Source: Brachionus rotundiformis (lineage: Eukaryota > Rotifera > Eurotatoria > Ploima > Brachionidae). Taken from it: DNA of 64,000 bases. The notes beneath the pieces are model-generated. The model saw only the letters and a list, made by a program, of their open reading frames with translations. It was not told the DNA's origin and did not search any database. Position numbers and translations under genes: made by a program. This document shows positions 45,966-58,551 of this stretch, piece after piece; positions within the stretch are counted from its first letter, which is position 1; every line of letters starts with the position of its first letter. Location: positions 2,015,923-2,079,922 of the forward strand of contig JAESIW010000200.1 of NCBI GenBank assembly GCA_016802295.1, read 5' to 3'.

Positions 45966-46214
45966 TAGTACTCTAACATTTTTTGTTTTCATAATTATTA
46001 AAAGAAGCAAAATTTTCTAGGATTTGCTTTTTTCATATGTTTTAGTCACTTTTTAGTGTAGAGCAAAAAAATACAAAAAAAAAATATCAATGGTCCTTTG
46101 ACTTTGAGGTATTTTCAGATCTCAAAAGTAAATAAAGTGGAAATTTTGGTTTATATAGGGCTAATGGATCAACAAGAATTATTATGGCTATTATATCTGC
46201 CATTTTCGGATTCC

Positions 46215-46310
46215 TTCAAACATTTATTATTTAAAATTTCAATTTTAATAAATAAAATTATTCTTATTAAAATATAGAATAATAATTTCTAATAATTTAA
46301 GTTTAATTAA
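46215..46310. repeat. Repeat R3, copy 2
   Basis: Direct copy of 45267-45360, 948 bp away. The DNA between includes the 45.8-kb MITE-like element. The rest of 45.0-46.7 kb has no gene I can support. Confidence 0.75.
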
Positions 46311-46750
46311 TAAAAGTAAACTCAATTCTGAGCATTTTGGTATACAAAAAGCCTAATTGACATCAAAAATCTAATCATCATCAATCCATTTATTAAAAAA
46401 AACAGAACTTTGGACCGGTGTAAATTTTGAGCAGAAGGGCATATTCTATCAGATTATGATTTAGCTCTTCGAGATCTATCAGGAAATATATAAAAGATTG
46501 ATTTCTCGATTTTTTAATCATGATTGCCTCTTGGAAGAAGACCAAATATGATTTGAAGGACAACAGTATCGAAAAGTATTGAAGAAGTTAAAATTTAATT
46601 GAAGTTAAGAATAGATCACTGTCAAAGACGGACAGAAAATATTGTATAGATAATTCGTATGGAACATTATCTAGTCTTTTTATTTTAATTTTTTTTAGAA
46701 TTTTTTAAACTATTATATTTTCATTTTTAAATTAATAGTTAATAAATTTA

Positions 46751-49623
46751 TTATTTTATTTTATTTTTATCTAAATCAAATCTAATTCTAACAAAATGTC
46801 TATTTTTATCAAATATTTTAGTTCTTCCATGCAAAAATTTCGAATTGTTCATTAGCAAAATTTGTCCATCTTTCAAATTAAAAAAATTGATCAAATTACT
46901 CTTCTCTAAATTGATTAATCTCTCAAACTTTTCAAATGCTTTAACATACTCATCACATAAATCATCCAGATCAATTATGATATCATATCTGTACCTTACT
47001 GCAATTTCACCGAATTTTTTGTAAAAAATACTGCCATAAATAAAGTCTTCTGTCATATCTTTTTGTTTAAATTCTAAAGGTATTTTGATTTTTACTTTAA
47101 CATCAGATAACAAATTAATTTCACTTTGAGACAATTCATCAAGAATATTCTGAAGACTAATGACTAAATTTTGACCTCCATTCAACTTGTCACCATGTAA
47201 ACATTCCAAAGCGAAATATTCAGGAGGGTTTAGTTCATAACTAGCATCAGTGTGCATTTGGAAAACTTCATCAGTATGAGACCGTGGAGCTGCTGGACCG
47301 GTTAGCAAAGGTTTTATGTCCCAAACATAGTCACCCATTTTGCTTCCATGAGAACGTGGTTGTACTTTAAGCGCGTTTAAAAGTGACAACAAATAGTTAC
47401 CATCTTTATCTTGAAATTTAAGATCTAATAGAACGATTCCGTATTTTAGCAATGAATCTAGAAACAAATCTGCTTCTTCGAAGCTAAATTTTTCAATTAT
47501 ATAAAAACAATCTCTCTTGATTAGAAATGGTTTGTGATTCTTATAAACAGCAGGCTCGATCGAAATTTTAATAAATATATCAGGATAAATTGAAGGGTAT
47601 AAAATTAGTCCAACTTGGCTTAATGAAACTAGATCCTTTCTAGAAGCTCTATATATTCCTGGACAATAAAACTTATCATTAAAGCATAGAAGAGTTCCTA
47701 CAATGTGGCAACTTTTGATGCCATTTAGGGAAAAATCTTTTTGCTTCATATACTCTTGAATGACAAAGTCTTTTTTCAAATTATTGATTGTTTTTATCCA
47801 ATATTCGTTTGGTACATTTTTGCCAATCACAATACCTTTACATTTTCCACTAAATGCCGGTTTCAGAAGCCAATTGTGTTTGTTTTTTTTTATTTCATTA
47901 TCTTTAGAAAATTTTTGACTAGCTAAGATTGTGTTAATTCTGTGTTTACGAATTATTTTGTGATTGCCAAGATTAATATAATCGAATAAAATGTCATCCC
48001 TTGACAATATGTGCAAAAAGCGCTTATCATGAACAAGAAATATTGTTCGCAAATCATTAAGTATTGTACAACATTCGATCATATGAGTCAAAATATGATC
48101 AGGTATATTGAGAATTTCGTCTTGGTGAAGTTCAAGAATAAACTGGTTGGTAAAAATTTTAAGGTTGTTAGAATAAAAATATAATTTGTTTTCTTCGAAT
48201 TTTAAATCTTTTGGATCAATATAAAATAGATTTTTAAAGTATTCTTGAAGCATATTGATATCATAGCCTTTCTAATAGAAAAATTTTAAGTAAAATGCTT
48301 AATTCAAATTAGAAATTTTTGTTATGTCTAAATATTTTTAAAACCAAGATAGTAAGTATTTGAAATAGTAATTTAATCATAGAAAATAATTATGAGATTG
48401 ATTTGGATACTAATTATTGATCTAATATTATCTTTATCTGATATTTCGAAAAGTATTCATTTTAAATATCAACCAATGCTTAAATTTACGTGTTTATGTA
48501 TAAAAATTATTAAAAAAATTCAAATAATTTTTGTGTTTTGATAATTATTGTTTAAAAGATTTAAATGTTTGGATTTAAAAACTGATTTTATGAGAACACA
48601 TTTAGCTAATTTTAAAATGTATTGGCTTATTTTTCAACTTACTTCTTTTCCTTTTAAAATACATACTGGACTATCGAAATCAAAATAATTTTTATAGTCA
48701 TTGATGAGTTGAGTTATTGTTGGTAATTTTATGACTGAATTGTCCTTATCTGATTCAAATTCATTACCCAAAAATGTAATTAAATAGCCATTAGTCGGAA
48801 ATCTGGCATTAATTTCACATATTTTTAAAGTTCCGCTTTTTTCTTCATACAGAAAATCAGGCCTTAGAATACAAATCTTCAATATCAATAAATTTATAAG
48901 TAAAAATCAAATTTAGACTAGGTAATTAAGTAATACTATTTAATTTTCAACAAAGACCGAATTCAACTTGATCAGTTTAATATGAATAAAATTTTTGGTT
49001 TTAATTTGCCAAAATCAATTTTAGATTACAGCATCTTATTAAAAATGATCTATATTGGAATTTTATCAAGTCTCATTCAAGTCAAATTGAAAATATTGAA
49101 AAAATATAATCTCTAACAAAAAATGTATTTTAATTAATAATATATTTTATTTTTAAAAAAAATTTAAAATGTTTTTTTAATAAATATGAAAGTGTCTTTT
49201 AATTTTAGATATATTTTTTTAAAATTAAATCAATATTATTTATGTTAAACCTTAATTGTATATGTTTATCAGAAATAATGATTAGTTTAATCTAATTTTT
49301 TATTATTTTAGTTATCTAAATATATCAAAAACTCACCTGAATGCTCCAATATTTATATATGGTTTATTCTTATATTTGTTTATTATTTTTTTGATTTTAT
49401 TAGGAAATTGGTAAACATCCTTGATTCGCGAATCAAAATAATAATTTTGAACTACGCATTTTATGATTGTCTCTAGTGCTGCATGAATATCCTGGTAGCA
49501 GCTTACTTCTGACTCTCTGATAATAAATGAACATGGATAAACCAAACGCTTGTCAACAAATTCAAAAAAAATTTTGCATCTTTTTTCCAAAAAATCAATT
49601 AATTCTTCGTTTGATTTCTTCAT
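46751..49623 (-). CDS. ATP-grasp / TauD-type Fe(II)-2OG dioxygenase fusion enzyme
   Basis: Three exons: 49623-49337, 48862-48643, 48271-46751 (introns 474 and 371 nt); 675 residues. The first about 420 residues look like an ATP-grasp ligase of the circularly permuted or glutathionylspermidine-synthase-like kind: RPDFLYEEKSGTLKICEINA, FPTNGY, then NWLLKPAFSGKCKGIVIG and FVIQEYM. The last about 250 are a TauD/TfdA oxygenase: YVWDIKPLLTGPAAPRSHTD, FQMHTDASYE with His509-x-Asp511, ECLHGDKLNGGQ, and FLHGRTKIF with the distal His650, then RIRFD as likely 2-oxoglutarate-binding Arg. Iron ligands are complete. The pair suggests a peptide-like or amide product that is then hydroxylated; substrate unknown. 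Such fusions are expected in bacterial and fungal natural-product routes, so transfer into this animal is probable, yet it now has introns. Start is the first ATG in the open frame. Confidence 0.7.
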
Positions 49624-50048
49624 TTTATTTGAAAATTTATTCAAATTAGCTTTTATTAAACTAATCAAACAATGCTAATTTCTGAAAAAAATGTTTTATT
49701 TATATTTTTAAAAGGATTAAAGAGATATTTAAAATCCTGAAATCTAATGAATTTAGAATGAATTGATTTAATCATGGTTCTGTTAGGTTTTAACAATTGT
49801 ATGCTTTATTTTAAGAAAAAAAAGTTATTTTTAAGTTATTTGATGAAAAATTTTATTTTTAGAAATAAAAAATAATTTATTTAAAAATAATTAAATAAAA
49901 AAATGGTCAATTCACTAGGTTTTATTGCAAAACATTTTTACATTTTAATTAAAAAAATTCAAAGCATCAAATTTCTCATTTTTATATTATGAACATTTGC
50001 TTTTCGATAAATGTTTCTATTACCTGAAAATTTAAAGATCAAATTAAA

Positions 50049-51171
50049 TTAATTCTTTATTAAACGCTCCAAAAAATTACATGAATTAGTTTTCTTCTTT
50101 TTCTTGGAAATGAACAATTTCAAAATAAGGCGTTTAATATTTGAGCTGGAAAAAATGTACAGAACTGAAGGCCAAAGCATTGAAGATTTGGCAAATAGTG
50201 ATGGTAATGTGGCAACTAGAGGTTGCACTCCCGCTGGATTAACAAATGCGGTGTACATAGATGTAACAGCATACGGGGTCCATGATATAATAAAACCAAT
50301 TACTATCAAAATCATAACAACTGTGGAATTTCTCTCAATAATAATGCGCCGGTTTTCCATGGTGTTCTTTTTTTTTAATATTTGTTGAAGACCTCGGATC
50401 AGAAAAATCAACTTAAAATTGACCCGAATGATGGCAATCAGTGGAATGAAGTATACAAGTAAAAATACAGTTACATTATAACTAATGACATTTCTGCTCC
50501 GGTCTTTCCATTCTACACTACATGACGTGAGTGCACCTTCTAGGGAATAGTAGGACCAACCAAAAATTGGCAGCATGGACCAAAACAATGCCAGCAGGAT
50601 GCAAATCAATATTGAAAAGTATGTTGTCTGAAGTTTCACTCTAGACACTCCAAAAGGATTTTTAATTATATGATATCTATAAAAAAATGTTCAGCTATTG
50701 TTTAAATGTGAAATACTTTATTTACCTTTCAAATGAAATCGCCATCATTAAATAAATGCTTAAACATCCAACAAAATACATCACGAATCCACTAAATACA
50801 CATCCATGGTAGCGAAAAATCCATCTTTTTTAGAAAATTTTATAAATTTTAATATTTTGATTTTAAATAGACCCTATTAATTAGCAGAAACGTATAAAAG
50901 ATAAAATATCAATTTACTTGCATGCAAATTTACTTGCAATAATGAATGGAAATTCAAGAATTGAACCAACTAGATTGGAAATTGTAAGTGCTGTTATGAA
51001 GACATTAATTGGTGAGCGCATATTCTTGTACTTTAAAAACACCCATAAGAGCATTGTGTTGAATATGAGACAAAGTACGAAAAGCAAAGTGGTAAGCCCT
51101 CCAATTATTCGCAAATTAACGCAATCAACCGGAGAATTTTTCATAAAATCATGTTCACTAAAATTCAGCAT
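50049..51171 (-). CDS. Opsin 1 (non-canonical, animal type)
   Basis: Three exons: 51171-50918, 50824-50726, 50676-50049; 326 residues, seven hydrophobic segments. Opsin marks: Lys281 in TM7 (LPSLFAKSSML) for the retinal Schiff base, extracellular loop 2 GWSYYSLEGALTSCSVEW with the Glu at the position of bovine Glu181 and the disulphide Cys, and Glu-Arg-Tyr after TM3 (ISFERYH). Differences: the bovine Glu113 position is Ser (GCVFSG), the TM2 Asp is Asn (LTISNL), and NPxxY reads PSVLY. The counterion is therefore probably the loop-2 Glu, as in many invertebrate opsins and tetraopsins. The class (xenopsin, peropsin, Go-type) cannot be settled by eye. The short C-terminus is lysine-rich. Paralogue at 57.0-58.6 kb. 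Confidence 0.88.
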
Positions 51172-51870
51172 TTCAAATGATTATTTTTTGATAAAAATTC
51201 GACTCAGTGAATATGTCTTGATTCTATGACTTGTTTCGTGTCATGTCAAAATGAGTTCTTTTTTCGCTTTTTGTGACGAGGAAATAAAATTCAATTAAAA
51301 ATATCTAAACTCTGTTAGATGATATATTTCAAGCTTTTAGAATTTGAGGAAGCTGATAAAAACATCTCTTGAATGGAAAATATTTTAAATATAAATTTTT
51401 TATAGATTATTGATCAAAATTAATTGCCAATAAATTAGAAATGAAATTCTTATTCTGCTTAACACTAGTAAAGTTGACTTTAAATATACCTATCATAAAC
51501 TTTTTACATTCATTTGATTAATTATTTTGTAAATTGATGCCAAAAATTATTTTTAAGTAAACGAATATTTTTTTAATTAACTAATAATGAAACTGACTAA
51601 AATTGATTTTATATCATTTTTTTTTCCAAAGTTTCTAAGCTAATAAATAATAATAAAATTTATAACTCAAAACTCTTATGGGCAATATTTTTATTCTGTA
51701 ATGAAACCTTAGGCATAAATTTTGATTAATTTTTTAAAGGCTTTTTCTTAATTAATAAAATTTGTTGCGCGATTTTGACATAAACTTCAGTATATCGACC
51801 GTGATTTTCGCTATAGAAATACTTTTGCAAAATAGCACAATTTAATTTTTGAATTAAATTTTAAATCAAT
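51172..51870. other. Intergenic, opsin 1 upstream region
   Basis: AT-rich, with a short higher-complexity patch just after the opsin 1 start (51200-51290). No gene recognised. Confidence 0.4.
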
Positions 51871-51874
51871 AATA

Positions 51875-52151
51875 CAGTGGGTATATCAAACAACATGGCC
51901 TTAGTGGTCGTGACCAGAATTCGAACCATTAGCGATACCATACTGAACCAAAAGCTTACTGTACCAACCGTATCATACAACTAAGTGTATATACCGAACA
52001 AAACCGAAATATACGGATTATATCACAGAAAAGGCTTTCGGTTTGGTATGATACGGTTAGTACAGTACGCTTTTGGTTCAGTATGGTACTGCTAATGGTT
52101 CGGATTTCGGTGGCGACCATTAAGGCCGTGTCGTTTTTTATATACCCAGTG
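51875..52151. mobile_element. 277-bp Tc1/mariner-like MITE with about 105-bp inverted repeats
   Basis: Ends CA(G/C)TGGGTATAT(C/A)AAA... are flanked by TA on each side (51873-51874, 52152-52153), the Tc1/mariner target duplication. The arms continue through GAACCATTAGC, ATACCATACTGAACCAAAAG and TACTGTACCAACCGTATCAT with scattered mismatches, leaving a loop of roughly 60 bases. The arms would fold into a long hairpin RNA. No transposase. Confidence 0.8.
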
Positions 52152-52153
52152 TA

Positions 52154-55100
52154 TATACATGTTAAAATTTTTATCATTTTTTATAATTAAAAAACTATAA
52201 AAAATGAGAAACTTAATTAAATAAAATGTCTCTAAATAATGAAGATAGACGATTATTAATTTTTTGCATTTTTGGTGGATATTATTAATTGATTAAAATT
52301 TATTATTTTTTAACTCTGATAAAATTCGTATTTGTATAATTTTATTCTGATAAAAAATCTAAATAAAATTTATTTATTCTGCTTGGTAAGTGAAATTTAT
52401 ATCAGAAAAATTTTTGACGTTATTCCTTTGACTTACTAAAATTAGTAATATTATTCATTTATTTAATGTGTTAAATACACAATAGAGTTTAAAAAGATCA
52501 ATATAAAATACTTTAAGGGATAAATACAGAAATTTGTTATTTAGCAAATAGCCCATTATTCAAATTTATTTTTCAGTCCGTCATAAGGAATTTATGAATC
52601 AATGAATTTTATTTTGAATCCAGGAAAAATAATCCCCAAAACAGTAACAAATCTTAGTAATAATCGAATAAATTGATTTAACAAAATTAAAATAAATATA
52701 TTTATTTGGACCAATTCAACTAAATTTTTATTCTCAAATTCGATTAGTATTTTATCAAAAAAATGCTTTTTTTATCCAATATTTAAAAATCTTTTTAATT
52801 TTTAATTTCTCTTATCAACAGATAAAGCTATCTAATAGTGATTGATTAATTGATTAGCCTTTGTAAATTTTTTGCTAGTTTAAAATAATTAAAATTGACA
52901 TTAGAATTCAATTTTATTCTTTTTTTGTTTCTATTTCATTAAATTATTCAAATTTTCATAAATCCTACACCTTTGCATCTCTTATAAAAATTTGAAAATT
53001 TATTCCCTATAAATTTTATAAATCTACTGTTTTAGCTAAGATTCTTTTCCACATTAAACCCCTTACTAGAAACTTGTTAATAATATTTTCAAAGCTAAAA
53101 AAACGCCTTTTTTATTTTTAATAAAACAAATCTTTAATATTTAAGTCAAATACTAAAGATCAATTTTAAACTTAATATAAAAAATTAATGAAAAAAAATC
53201 AATTTTTTTTTAATCAGCTTCAAAGAACTGTATTTAAAAGATTTAATTAATTATGCTACATTCTTGTGGAATAATAATCAATTATTAAATTTTTGTTAAT
53301 ATTTTATTTAACTATTTAATATTTTGAAAAGCTCATATATTTAAATTTATACTTAGAATATTTATTTCCTTGTTTTTTAAAATAATTATAACTAAAATTG
53401 AAAAAAACAACCTGCTCTAGTTATTGATTAATAAATTTAATTTTTTACAATTTCCTTAATTTGAAGCGAATTTAAATACCAAAATTTTTTCCGCTTTAAA
53501 ATCATCGAAAGCAATAAAAAATTGTCTAATCAGTATTTCTTAGAGTAATTCACATCACTTATATTAAATTGTCGAATCAATCAGATTTTTTAGATTATAT
53601 AAAACGGTAAGTAAACTTTTTTAAAAGCATGAAATATTAAACATGTATTATGTAGTATAAATACATCTAATTACCCTAAAAAAATCAAAATGGGACAGGA
53701 AAAGTCTAAGTCTAGACCTAATTTTTCTAAAGAATAATCGTAAATGTTAATGCTCTGTTAAATTAAATTAATTAAAAAAAGGAAAAAATTTAAATTACAT
53801 GATTTTAGCCTCAATTTTATTTGTTAATTCAAAATAAACTTTAAATTCATCAACGTTGCATGTTACATCATAAACTTTGACAAAATCAATATTTTTCCTT
53901 TTTTTCAATTATCTGTTACTGTGACAAAGATAAATTATGCTACTATCTTTTTGGTATTTTCAAGTATAAATTTATTTAACATTATTATTTCTCTTTCTTC
54001 CTGTTAAACGTATTATTTAAACTTAGCTCGCAAAAAATGAATATCGTTAAATTGGTTTAGCATTAACATTTTGGAATCTTTTGCGAATAAATATCTAATT
54101 TAATTAATGAAAAGAAGGATTTATCTTCTTATATGATCTTTAATTCCTAAAATTGAAAATCAACAAAAATTAATATTTATTTCATTAAATTAACAATTAA
54201 AAATTTCCCCAAATAGCTAAAAGTTGTTCAAAAAGTTGATAGTTGATCACTAGAAGTTAATTTATTTAAAATTGTTTATCTTTTATAAAAATTAAGATAA
54301 GATTTAATAATTAATTTTAAAATTTAGCTCGAATATAGACTGAAATTTCAAAAAATCTCAGTTAACTCAATTGAAAGATATGAATGAAATCTCAGAAAAG
54401 ATTAAATTAATTAATCTTTAATTCCCTTCATAGGCAATTTCGATTATAATTTTATCAATAAAAAATATTTTACTGTCATGAATAAAAAATCTACTAAATA
54501 CAAAATTTTTAAATTTTGATCTAAATACCATTCATCCGGTGATTTCCAATTGAGCAAAATAAACGACTGCAACCTCACTTTCCTGCGGAACAATTAAAGA
54601 TCTAATTTATTTAACAGTATCGATTCCCGTTTAACTTAATGATTTTAAAAAAATTTAAATTAAAAATATCACATTCAATTATCTTTAAATTAAGAGTTCA
54701 TTAAAAAGGTAAGTACGACTTGTGTAAATTTTAAAGTTATCTAAATTAATCAAAAAAATTTGAACAGTATTTGATAAAAAAATCAATGCAAGCAATTAAA
54801 ACATTTAATAAGAGAACTACACCAATGATATGATTCTTAGCTAATTAATAAGAATTAAAAAATCTACATTATTGAAAATTACCAATTCAAATTAAGATAG
54901 TAATAAATTAAAACAAATTTTAAGTTATAAAAGAGATGAAAAAGTAAGCTATTCGATGCGATGATTCAAACGATCAAAAGATAGATTTAGAAAATAGGAA
55001 GAAATAAATGAGAAGATAAAAGAAAAAATTGGTATTCTTTTTGTAATTAAATCTATATTTTTAAATCTAATTAATAAAGTAAAAATTTGACATAAATTGG

Positions 55101-56975
55101 TTTCGAAACCAGTTTAAATTGATTTTGTAAAGTTTATTTTTATTTTTTTCTTAAATGAAAAACTGATTGAAACGTATTTTAATTTGTTGTTTATAAAACT
55201 TAAAATTAGTAAAACATATACTTAAAGATTAGTTGCAGACATGTAGACAGGTTTTAATTTTTTTTAAGCAGCTCAATAAATTAAACTCATTTGATAAAAT
55301 TTTAATACTTAATTTGCTAAAAAAGAAATATTTAAAGCAATTATAAAATTAACTTTTAGTGAAAAAATTTTTAAAAGGATATTTAGTTAGTTTCAGACAA
55401 ATAAAATTCTTTAAGAAGCCTTTTTTAAACACTTTCATAGCTTTAGATTAGAACTTCTAAAGCTATTTCTAATTATTTTAATTTATTTTTATTTAATCTT
55501 AGCAAAACTATCTAAATCGGAAAAGTAAAATATGAAAATATTATTTAAAAAGATAAAATTTTTTAAAGATTTCTAAAAAAAATTAAATTATCCTTAGAAT
55601 GAACAAAATTTCCAAACTTGATTTCAGTCCTCTTAAAAATGGAAAAAAAATCAGCTTTATTTTTTTCCATTTAAAGGCAAAAACATTTTAATATTTTTTT
55701 ACATTTATCAAATAAATCATTAATCTTACTAATTAAAGCGTATTTTGAATGAAAGTAAATTGAAACTGTAAAATTTCCTTAATTCTTCAAATAGACTATT
55801 TGATAATTTTTTTCATTTTCGAAAAACGGTTCAAGTTATATTTTAATTCTATATTTAAATCTTAAAATATTTTAAAAAAGAACTATTTCTAATTTTTTCC
55901 AAAAATCAAATTAAAAAATTTGTTTTCTTTGTAGTTTATAAGTAAGATTTAAAAAAGGGAAAACTACAAACATTTTTTTATTCTAATTTTTTTACTCTCG
56001 TCAAATATTTAATTATATTAATAATTAGTTTGTTACTTTTTGTTTTTTTAAAGATCTTTTTTATCTAAAAACTTTACATTTTAAAAGATAAACTTTATTT
56101 TGGCTAATTTTCTTAATTTTCTGTCGAGCTTTATTTGAACAAATTTATGGATCTGAAGTCTCTAAAAATGGAAACCTATTTACCATTGGGTTCATATTTA
56201 GAACACATGCTTGTAATTGATATAACCAAGAAGAAAGATAATGAGAGTGGTTAAATATATTTCAGTATTTCGAAGTGTCTAATGTCTGAGTTCCGTAACA
56301 AGTATAAGTCTTGCTTATCTTTTAGCAAAAGAGACTGATGACCAAGTTTTGGGTAACAAATTTAGTAGTAGACCATTACTACCGATACTTTTTTTATAAA
56401 CCATGTAAATTTTATTGTTTTTTATTTAATTATAAAAAATAAAATAAACAAAAAATACATATAAATATTTTGAAATAAAATAAAAATATAAGCCTAAATA
56501 TTGAAATAAAGCTGTTTAAATTAAAGTTGTTCTGGAAATTTTGTACATTACTTAATGAATTAAAAGATTATTAAACTTAAATCTACTTAAAAATGCTTGA
56601 AAAAAAACGAAAATTTTAGCCTCTTAATGATTCATGATTTTTAACTATTAATGTGTCTAAAAAGTGTTAATAATTTTAAATCATAAAAGAAGATGTGCTC
56701 GGAAAAAATAAAAGACTTATATATTTTAAAGATTATCTTTTTTTTGGATACAATTCAGCGAAAAAAAGCCTAATTTGTTTTTTGTTTTGACACTCTTCTT
56801 TTTTTTAATTCAGCCTTAAAATCTTGTTAGATAAAAATCGATTTTATATTTTTAAATTAGTTAAATAAAAGAGGCGAAAATTTTTAAATGAAAATTAGGC
56901 AAATTTTATGCGGTGTAATTGGTAACTGGCATGACCGTTTTATCTAAAATTTAAATGAATAAGTTGGTTCAGCAG
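52154..56975. other. Large gene-poor interval between the opsins
   Basis: 4.8 kb of AT-rich DNA. A patch near 56140-56380 is higher in complexity and probably repeat-derived; a short palindrome (GGTTTCGAAACC) lies near 55105. No coding content recognised. Confidence 0.5.
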
Positions 56976-58551
56976 TTAAAGAGTAGATAAATATTTACCT
57001 CTGCTCATTGAAACATCGTCTTGTTCCTTCTTTTCATAGAACAGACCCATTGTTAATTTAACTCTGATTTGTTTATTTGAAAAAATGTATAAAATAGCGC
57101 TCCAAACAAGAGTTGATTTGGCAAACATGGCTGGAAGAGTTCCTGCCAATGGTGGTAGATCATCTCCAATAAATGAGCTGTATAGAGATACCATTGCATA
57201 AGGTGTCCAGCTTACTACAAATCCCACTTAAAATAGATAGAGTAGTTATAATCATTAATTTAAAAAAAATACGAGGTTTTTAATATATATTAAAATCTTT
57301 CACATAGAAATTTTTTTTCGATTAAAAATTAATTAGTCTTTAAAAAGAATTTAATGGCATTTATTCAAGTATTAAATATTTATAATAAAAAAATTGATTT
57401 TTTTATATTTCTATCAAAAGCAATTACTCAATGCACATCAAAAGCTTAAAATTTAAAAAAAATTTTAATTAAAAATACATGATGAGAATTTTGACCAAAA
57501 AATTGTTTCAATATGTTTTTAGCTATTTTTCCAAACAAGTTAAAATTAAACAAATATATAAGATTTGAATAATTACCGACTAAAAATATCATAATAACTG
57601 TCAAGTCTCTTTCCATTTTTAATCTTTTCTTTGCTTTTTCATCTTGAGCAGAATCTTTGGTCATATTTGGCAAATTTCGAATCTAATTCAAATCTTTACA
57701 ATCAAATTAAATGTTAAACCTAATTATATTTACAATCATGACTAGTTTAATGTTGGCAAAAAATATGACAATTAAGGGAAAAACGTAAACAACAAAAAAC
57801 ATTGTCACATTGTAACTAATAACATTAAATGATCTTTCGAACCATTCGACACTGCAACTTGTTAATGCACCTTCCAGAGAATAATAAGACCATCCAAAAT
57901 ATGGAAACATTGCCCATAATACACCCATGAATGTGCAAGCAGCAATCACAATCAAAATTACATTTGTACTAATACTTTTGATACTTAAAGGTTTATAGAT
58001 AATGAAAAATCTCTCAAAAGAAATGGCAGCCATCAAATAAATTTGAATTGTACCGACAATGTACATTATTACTCCACTAAAATGACATCCTACTTTTCCA
58101 AATGGCCATCTTGAAAAAATTAAATTAAATTTTTGTTTAATATTTGATATCTATTTTGTTTTTTTTTTATTTTCAAATAATTAGGTATCAATTTTTTCAA
58201 ACATTTAGATCTCTAATTATTCCAATAAAATAAAAAAAATGGAAAATAATATTTATAAAGATCTGACCTGCAGCTAAAATTACTGATAATAACGAATGGA
58301 AGTTCAATCACAGAAGCAGCTAAGTTGTAGGCAGTTAATGCTATTATTAGCATATTCAGCGATGTTCTTAGTTCCTTATATCTGTAAAAGACCCACAAGA
58401 GCAACGAGTTGAAAAATACACTTGACAAAAGCAAGAGAACACAATATACCGCAATGGCTCTAAGAATAGTACAGTTGACCGGTGATGGAATATTCCATTT
58501 GTCAATATGATGGTTAATGCTTGTCGAGTAGTTGGAATAATCTTCGATCAT
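56976..58551 (-). CDS. Opsin 2 (non-canonical, animal type)
   Basis: Four exons: 58551-58268, 58109-57734, 57682-57577, 57226-56976; 338 residues. Lys292 in TM7 (LPAMFAKSTLV), GWSYYSLEGALTSCSVEW in loop 2 (identical to opsin 1) and SWTPYA in TM6 identify an opsin. N-glycosylation sites lie near the N-terminus (NYST). TM3 is followed by Glu-Arg-Phe (SFERFF). The position of bovine Glu113 is Ser, the TM2 Asp is Asn (LTAYNL), and NPxxY reads SAILY. Intron 1 is at the same place and phase as in opsin 1 (after the Cys closing TM2-loop); the other introns differ. A possible donor (gtaaatat) close to the end means the last few residues could change by further splicing. Both genes share strand and order, so they look like an old tandem duplication. 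Confidence 0.88.

Noticed and set aside
45807..46010. Reverse-strand open frame with hydrophobic residues
   Set aside because: Lies inside the pyrimidine-rich MITE-like element at 45.8 kb; the hydrophobicity follows from CTT/TTC runs.
50104..50388. Plus-strand open frame of 94 codons
   Set aside because: Antisense to the opsin 1 transmembrane region; no family resemblance.
51900..51930. tRNA-like B-box (GAATTCGAACC)
   Set aside because: It is part of the Tc1-like MITE arm, is mirrored in the other arm, and has no A-box or acceptor stem.
55100..55116. GGTTTCGAAACC palindrome
   Set aside because: Only about 14 bases of strong symmetry in a long A/T spacer; not enough to call a feature.
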